A model generated the notes under the pieces. That model had not been told where the DNA came from. It saw only the letters and a program-made list of their open reading frames with translations, and did not search any database. 64,000 nucleotides of DNA, taken from NCBI GenBank assembly GCA_029204225.1, contig CM055109.1, positions 44,943,045-45,007,044 on the forward strand, given 5' to 3'. The stretch's first letter is position 1; each line of letters starts with the position of its first letter. This stretch comes from Diphasiastrum complanatum. Taxonomy: Eukaryota; Streptophyta; Lycopodiopsida; Lycopodiales; Lycopodiaceae. Positions 57,073 through 64,000 of the stretch are shown piece after piece. A program made the translations under genes and the position numbers.

Positions 57073-58790
57073 GTAATATCTTATGGAATCAGGTATCTCA
57101 ATTGAAATGAACATTGTATTTTCACAAACTTGTTTATCAAACAACATTTTTAGAAGACATGATTTTGAGCTTATCTACCAAGTTACTGTGGGTTTTTGGA
57201 TATTAGAATGGAAAATCGGATCATTTTATTTTGTTCGTAACCAAACAGCTAGTAAGCTCATTTGAGTTGTTCTTTAGTCTATAAACTTTATGTTGCTATT
57301 GTAAATTGATATATGCATAACACATGCTATGAGAGGATTTATCACTAAGTCCATACTAGACTTTCCAAATCTCTATGGCATGTATTTTTGTGTGAGTCCC
57401 CCCTAAAAGAGAATGAACTCAACATGGTATGTTTTGTATACTTCGTATTAAGATGCTCCATCAAAGTAGAAAATACAAAAGTTAATGCAAAAGGCTTACA
57501 AGGTATTAATTGATGGTCTACTTTCTATGCATTTAGTTTAAAATCATCACAAATGTTGTTATGGACAGTAACTCAATTATGAAGATGTAGTTAGGGCACA
57601 TAATCATGTTCTTTTGTACTAGTGACTTATCATCTGGATCCTAAGTACCAAGTAGTTATTTGCAATGGGTACATTTTTATGACACGTCACATGGAGCCAT
57701 TTGGTAGGGACCTGCAATGTCACCAAAGCCTAACCTTTTGGTAGGGCCTATAGGGGGAGGGTTCCCTTTGCCCTAAAGCCAATTGGACCCTAAAGACTAC
57801 ACATACATTGTGCTGATTTGGTTTATGATTATTATAGAGATTGTGAGCTTCTCAAGGGAGAATGTGAAGGTGCTCGAGGGCATGCAAATTAGTTTATTTT
57901 GTATTGTCTATATCCTAGTTGCATATTGACAATCAATTGGCAATTTATCAATAGTAAATTCAATATACTGTTTTTGAATGCTTCTTTGTTTTTTTTTTCT
58001 TAGATTGTTCTTAGAGCACTTCTAAGGGCAAGGAGTAACACTTTTCTAAGGAAAAATCAAGCTTGAACATTGGGAATTAGATTCTTGTTACACCCCAAAA
58101 TCTTTGTTACTAATTTCTACTAGCCAGCATAATTTGAAGGATTGAGTACTTGTAGTGGACAAAGGAATTTTACTCAATGGACGACTTAGAGCAGTGGTCG
58201 AATGATTGTATGCTCAAAGGACTAACTACTCATGGGTGAATAGTGGCCTGATTACCTCAAAGACCATGGCAGCTACTTAGATAGTTGGTTGAGTAATGTT
58301 GGTATTAGAGATTAGTGTTGTTGTTGATCTTTTGATTCCACCAAAGGTACCATAGGAATATGTGGGTCATAAGCTATTCAATACCTCTACAAAGAGAAGA
58401 CGTTGAGTAGTTTGCAGAGGATGTATCGCATGTGAAAAAGCATTCGCTTTAATTGTCATAAGCAAGAGGTAAAGATCAAACTATTTTTTGGGTGATAGGA
58501 CTCCAACTTACTTTTTCATCGCTTTTGTGGGACTTGGGACATTATTGACCAAAAATAACCATGCTTTTCACCATTATGGAGTAGGGTGCACCTCTAGGAG
58601 GGCATGTGCCTCTTTAATGACATAGTGGTTCCCATAATTTGTCTCTATTATTATTTTAATAGGAGGATGTGGAGGAGGACAAGGACCTAAGCTATCTCCC
58701 TCCATCGTCTCTCTTTTGGGGATCAAGTATCAAGAGGGCAATATCCATCTCTCTCTTGAGGAGCAAACATTAGACATTAGTTATGAGCTG
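57073..58790 (+). other. Probable IFT172 intron, nothing recognised
   Basis: AT-rich sequence without recognisable coding or terminal repeats. Confidence 0.5.
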
Positions 58791-59190
58791 AATCATAGAT
58801 TTCAGCATCAATGAAGCATAAAGATCATATATCGGGCAACAATGAGTAATCCCTACAAAAATAGCATAGATGCATCACAATGATCATGAACATAGCCCTA
58901 CAAGCCATGGATAGCTGAAACCTAATAAGGACTAAAAAGTAACCAATATCATAAGCTACCTAATGAGCATATGACAGCCCCTACTATCTAGAGGCCCTTA
59001 GTGTAACCTTTTTGAGATTAGGGCAACTTAGGGTACTTGGGTCCCATAAGGACATATGCTTTGATTGGTAATGCTCAATACCTTTCAAAGTTTACTTTCT
59101 ATGATAAAAAATGATTGATGCTTCTGATTTTTTTGTGATATGTGAAATGCAATTTGCATCCACTCTAGGCCAAACAGTTTTTGGGTATCA
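58790..59190. repeat. Probable LTR, related to 15209-15627
   Basis: It contains GGCCCTTAGTGTAACC, ATTAGGGCAACTTAGGGTAC, GGGTCCCATAAGGACATATGC and GATTGGTAATGC, the diverged counterparts of text at 15370-15470. It lies directly left of the reverse-strand Ty3 remnant, where that element's 3' LTR would be. Confidence 0.5.
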
Positions 59191-61560
59191 ACAATTTTGA
59201 GGATTGGAACCATGGCCATCGAATTCTTCAAGTTTTTAAAACCATGTTCAGCTTTAGCATCCCATCAAGTTACAATGTTGTGTTTCCATAATGGGTCCTA
59301 TAAAGGAGCAACTATCCAAGGATAGTTTCTAGCGAACTGGTAGAACTTACAAAAGCCTAAGAAAGACTGTAACTACCATATATTGGCAGGCCTTGGCCAC
59401 TTCTTAACCAGAGCCACCTTGGTTGGGTCAACCAAAATACACTTAGCCATCACTACGTGACCCAAGTACTCGATATGAGCTTGGCATACAAGGCATAAGC
59501 TTGTAACTTGCCAAATACAATTTGGAGATGAACTTCATGCTCCACTATCGCCTTACTATAGAACAATATGTCAAAATTAAAATTGACAACGAATTTGCCC
59601 ATATAGCAAATGTAAGTCATCATTCATGAGCATCATGAACGTGGTTGGTACATGGTCTTACCAAATGCATAACCAAAAACTCATAATATCCAAAACGGCT
59701 TTGGAAGGCCGTATTCTGGACATCGTCCTCTCGAATCCGTATCTAATGATACCCATTTTTGAGATCTATCTGACTAAAACTGGTTGCATCTTGCAATGCA
59801 ACCAGTAGGATATCTGATATTTGTGCTTTACAGTGATCCTATTTAATCCCGTATAATCACCGCACATCTAAAAACTACCATCCATTTTCTTAGCAAGCAA
59901 AATGGGAGAGGCGAAGGGTGAATAACTAGGACGAAAATACCCCGACTTGAGGTACTTCTCCAACATCTTCTAGCTTCCTCCTCCTCTTCTAGGCTCATCC
60001 TATAAGGAGACCTACATGTTAGACTTGCCCATGGAATGAGCTCGATATGATGCTCTACATTCTATCTAGGCAGCAATCCTTTGGCATGTCTCTAATTAAC
60101 AAATGCTTAAAGTGAGCATGGATGGACTTTTCCAACTCACTTGTTGGGTCACATCTTTGTTGTAATGAAAATGCATGTGCAATGGGGGATGCAAATGTAG
60201 ATAAAGTTGCTTGTGGTTCATTTGTGAATGTGCTTCTTTAATTATTACCAAAACTGAAATCAACAGTCACATAACACAATGACAAATATTGCAAGTCCAT
60301 TTCTTTATTTGCATTGAGGTAGTAAGAGGAGACTCCCCCCTTAAGACATGACGCATACCCTCATGTCTGAACTTATACACATGCGAAATGAAATCTATAG
60401 CGTTGCTTACTCACATGCCACCACCTATGAAGTATAATATCAAACTTAGCTAATTTAGTGATCTGAAAGTGTAACTTCTCGCCATATATCTGAATAGACA
60501 AAGATTCCCAAGAGACTCTCTCATCCCAAACCTCTATTCCCTTACCGTCTGGCATCTAAACTGTGTATTGGTAATCAGAAAGAACAAGTAGCTAAAAGCG
60601 GAGCTTCTTCATTACAAGTGAAATAATATTCTTATGTGAGGAACAAGTATCAAATAAGATGAGCACGTCGTGACCTTCTAGCTCTCTCCCTCATTCATAT
60701 CAACTTAGTATCTTCACGTGCCTTGGAGGACAAAAAGCAAACCGGTGCCTCTAGAACAAGCTTCCGCACTGAGATAGTCATGACAGGTTTAGTGTCCTCA
60801 TAGTCGCTTACCAATAGGTCATCCAAAAATTCCTCATCCTTGCCCTTGTCTTGATGTTGTTCTAATGCATGGAACTTCTTGCCTATGCGTCGAGGACAAT
60901 TCTTGAAAAGATGCTTTCCAAGACAGAAAAAACATAATCTATTTTTCTTGACCTTTTCCTTTTGCTCTGGAGTGAGGGGGATACTTTTCATAAGACGACA
61001 AGCCATAGGAGGACACCGACTTGTGCTGGAGCGAGGGGAGACTTGCCATAGGAGACGCCGACTTGCACTTCAAAGTCTACTGCATCTAGATAGGATCTAT
61101 TTGCAAAAGGTCCTTCTAACCAACTTGGCCAGACTTCCGCAAACCCTTCTTCTAGGGCCAACTTGCCACTCCAGATTCAGCCTTGTTTGCCCACATTACC
61201 TTCAAAGTTGAGCGTTGTTGCAACTGCCTCTTCCAAGGTTTTGCAACTTTCATTAAGAACTGAAAGCCTCAACTCCTCATAAAGGCCAAAGATAAACTTG
61301 TGCAAAACAAAACCACTCAAAAATCTTTTCTAGTATTTTATAAGTATCTCCTCTATACTTATCGCATAATCTTGCACTATGTACTACCTTTGACGATGCA
61401 AAAAGCAAGCATCTATCACACGTACATGCTCATCTAGAGGAATGAATTGAGCTCTAAACCAAGTGGTAGGAACCTCTGAACCAAAATAAAAGCACCCATT
61501 ATATTAGCCTTCTTGCCCTTGCTCTTGCTTGAAGATGAAGTGGAGATTGAGTCTCCGCCT
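59190..61560 (-). mobile_element. Reverse-strand Ty3/gypsy remnant (gag, knuckle, RT)
   Basis: Minus-strand order: Gag with GLYEELRLSVLNE and TLEEAVATTLNFEGN (about 61200-61300), a zinc knuckle (60695-61006), RT start YFRPSYSPFASPILLAKKMD and CGDYTGLNRITVKHKY (about 59780-59940), then RT end HIEYLGHVVMAK, VDPTKVALVKKWPRPANI and FLGFCKFYQFARNYPWI (59330-59500). Integrase is missing and frames are broken. Confidence 0.75.
60695..61006 (-). pseudogene. Ty3 Gag zinc-knuckle region
   Basis: It reads IPLTPEQKEKVKKNRLCFFC then LGKHLFKNCPRR, a C-x2-C-x3-H-x4-C knuckle with one residue fewer than usual between Cys and His. LVSDYEDTKPVMTISVRKL follows, leading toward the protease region. Confidence 0.7.
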
Positions 61561-61604
61561 GTCACAAACCTGTTTGTCCAAGCTCATGAAACTAAGAAGG
61601 CTAG

Positions 61605-62015
61605 TGTGTAGAATGGGCCTCCAATCGTAGGCACCCCCTCTATGAGTCTTGCTACCTGCTATTCCTGTCACCTGTTACATGGCATCTAGCAAGTGGGTGA
61701 TCAATCCACCTGGCATGCATCCTACATGTGACGTTGTGAAATACTGAACGACTCCTAGGGTACCACTCCCATGCCCCCCCCCAAAGACTTGTTACCCACT
61801 TGGTCACCTCGGCTACTTGCCGCTAACGTCCCCCGGTCACGGATGGGCTAGGATGCCAACGGTCACAATTCATCACGTCTCTGACATCTTATCAAGTAGT
61901 CACATTAGGTCATTGCTTGTGATGCACCGGTCCCCAACTTGGGACAGATCCAATCACAGGCCATCACCAATACTTGGCCTCAGGCCCTCTATGTAACCGG
62001 CCATGCCGAGATTAG
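61605..62015 (+). repeat. Dispersed repeat, related to 46065-46445
   Basis: It shares long stretches in order with the 46-kb copy, e.g. GTAGGCACCCCCTC, TTACATGGCATCTAGCAAG, TGGCATGCATCCTAC, AGGGTACCACTCCCATGCCC and TACTTGGCCTCAGGCCCTCT. It lies just beyond the gag end of the reverse-strand Ty3 remnant and may be its 5' LTR. Confidence 0.65.
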
Positions 62016-64000
62016 GCTCTAACACGGCCTTTTTTGTGTTGCTCTTTTGCACTTGCTTTTGTCTATGCCTTTGGGTCAACATACCCTTTTGTTGTAAAAC
62101 ACTTATCGGTAAATATAGATAATGATAGTATAAAACAGCTTGTTGATCCCTCAAAAGAGCTCTAAAAAAGTAGTTTTCTACCTTCTATAGTGAACATTAG
62201 AAATATTTCATTATGAAGTAGAGATATGTTTGTGAATGATATACATAAATTTCCAATAATCATAAAGTCTATAGGCCTTCTCCTCTTCACCATATCCCAA
62301 ACAAATACACTTGCATGATCTTGCATCCAGCTTCTACTATCATTCTTGGGGATATGAGCATATATCATACAACAAAACACCCACAAAACTCCCACTTTGC
62401 CACGTTAATGCATCAATATGAACAAGTGAAGAACAATACTGCCAGTTTACTTTTTTGCGTAAAGATATATCATGCTCCATGTATAATCCAAGAGTACCAC
62501 CTGCACTATTAGTAACCCCAAGGCAGCTTGAGAGGACCGTCAATGTCATCTAAATAAAGTAGTAGAAGCCACATACGACACAGAGAATTACCAACCAAAT
62601 AGATTTCGAGCTACTCAAAGGAACCATGAAAGCCTAAAAGCTACCGCAACAAGTGACTCAAATTATATATCCATGAAATACCATACTTGTGCCAGAAGAA
62701 ATATCGGACTCCTGAATACTAAGACAAAGTCAGATGCAACCGTGCAAGCCCTTCATAGGAAACAGTCATAATGTGGACGCCTTGATGCAAAAGACACATT
62801 ACCAAAGATCATGATGTTAAAGGACACCTCTATCTAAAAATCTCATATTGATGGAGAAAATAATCTAACATTGTTGGAATTCTGCCATTTATGAGAGCCA
62901 TTAAAGGAGGATTGTCATGTAGAAGTTGATGGAACAACCATAGAGTGCAAATGTAGGAAATATTTGTATGCTAGAGAGTGCTGAACTCTTATGTATAGTT
63001 CTTGAGTAGATAGCTCTGACACGTTTGTAGCTACCCTTATAGCCTTGTCGGGAGATATAGCTCTAGTGTTCCATATATTAGCTCTATAGATATTATATGT
63101 GTCTATTGTATGTACGTGCGTCTTGATTAAGGATTTTTATCCCTCTAACTCTCTAATGAAGATCTCTCCGTCACGAGCCTTGCAACAAGCTCTATATGTT
63201 GCAGCGAATCGCAATCCGCTGCAAAATCATTCCAGAACTTTTTATTTTCCTGTGGAAAAAAGCCTAATGGCCAAATTTTTTTCTTTTGATAGTTTTGTCA
63301 GTATTAAATGAACTTGGAAATCATCAATGAATGCATCGGAAGAACAACTTATTGATAAACTAGAAAGAGGCAAAAATAACATTGTATAGAAGCTAGAGCC
63401 ATATTGATAAATTAATTATACATAGAGATATTGTTGGCACTGTATAATGTACTCGTATTTTGTTGAGCATGTTGAGTTGACTCACGTTTTTGTCACAAAA
63501 TCTGAGATGGGTGCTTATGCTTCATAATTGTTGTCGGTTTGTTGTCATTCAATACAGTTCCATGTGATTTCATTTCACATAATATAGAAATAGACATGTC
63601 TGATAAAGAATCACTTAATGGCCCAAATTTGGACCGCACTCCTCTTGGAACTCCGATCAAACTAGATAAGTGAATTGCTCTTAAAAACACCTTTAATCTC
63701 ATACCCATGGGCACCCAAAAAAAAAATTGCGTTTCGGGAAACCCTAATTGGTTTTTTCAGATCACGTTCCGAATAGCATTCATTCCGGATCGCATTCCAG
63801 AACGGAACGTGCAACATAGATCATGTTGCTTAGTCACGCAATCTAATCTCTCTAAGTTTTCCAAAATAGACATTATGACCATGTGAAAAAGAAAAATTAC
63901 AATATCTCAAATTATATATATTTTAATAGCAAGGTACAAAAGGGGAATAAATCAACCTACTAAAGGAAAGAAATGAGATCCTTAAAAAGATATGCAAATT
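62016..64000 (+). other. Noncoding sequence, nothing firmly recognised
   Basis: A TGTTGGAATTCTGCC at about 62874 looks like an LTR start but no end was found. At 63760-63825 CGTTCCGAATAGCATTCATT and GATCGCATTCCAGAACGG occur, followed by CGTGCAACATAG, which recalls the right end of the 703-bp TIR element. No IFT172 exon identified. Confidence 0.4.

Noticed and set aside
57073-64000. Further IFT172 C-terminal exons
   Set aside because: I looked for the region after AFYEAGIACKQ (FIFLNRFLDL and the following acidic segment) and found no convincing match; presumably downstream of the window.
1-64000. tRNA, rRNA, CRISPR or bacterial operon features
   Set aside because: None seen; split genes with GT-AG introns and plant retrotransposons show this is nuclear plant DNA. 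The TGGTATCAGAGC sites are primer-binding sites, not tRNA genes.

Overview
This window is nuclear DNA of a land plant that still makes flagellated sperm. The evidence is one large host gene, intraflagellar transport protein IFT172, read on the plus strand across about 57 kb. Angiosperms and conifers lack this gene; ferns, lycophytes, bryophytes, cycads and Ginkgo keep it. The AT-rich sequence, multi-kilobase introns and dense LTR retrotransposons favour a large-genome seed-free vascular plant such as a fern or lycophyte. That placement is inference.

I could place 35 exons with matching phases, from 120 to 57072, giving about 1290 codons. They cover the C-terminal part of the WD40 region and most of the TPR-like helical solenoid. 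The 5' exons lie upstream of the window and the last C-terminal exons downstream. One short stretch of about 35 codons, between the exons at 26886 and 32255, is not confidently located. Two introns use GC donors (33907 and 35245); every other placed donor is GT. Exons cluster tightly at 32255-37094, while introns elsewhere are inflated by mobile elements.

Mobile elements in order: (A) a complete, very young LTR element at 3007-8591 with 654-bp LTRs and a GTAGG target duplication, encoding a Copia-type Gag fused to a long unrecognised polypeptide and no Pol. A tandem duplication lies at 12.7-13.2 kb, then a reverse-strand LTR and leader at 14.0-15.6 kb. A 703-bp element with 12-bp terminal inverted repeats lies at 15663-16365 and carries a GC-rich hairpin block. 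Three reverse-strand LINE copies lie at 19.2-20.5, 21.6-25.2 and 25.6-26.2 kb, with a Ty3 chromodomain/LTR fragment between the first two. A 3'-truncated Ty3 element lies at 28483-31830, and a scrambled, truncated Copia at 37687-39705. (B) A decayed Copia element lies at 41.0-45.1 kb, in which the reverse transcriptase region is replaced by an ORF homologous to the unrecognised part of element A. Foldback/MITE-like elements lie at 54.05-54.9 kb, and a reverse-strand Ty3 gag-RT remnant at 59.2-61.6 kb.

The most unusual item is the accessory protein module shared by elements A and B. It matches no Gag, protease, integrase, RT or RNase H I know. It sits in place of all of Pol in A and in place of RT in B, yet remains open in both.
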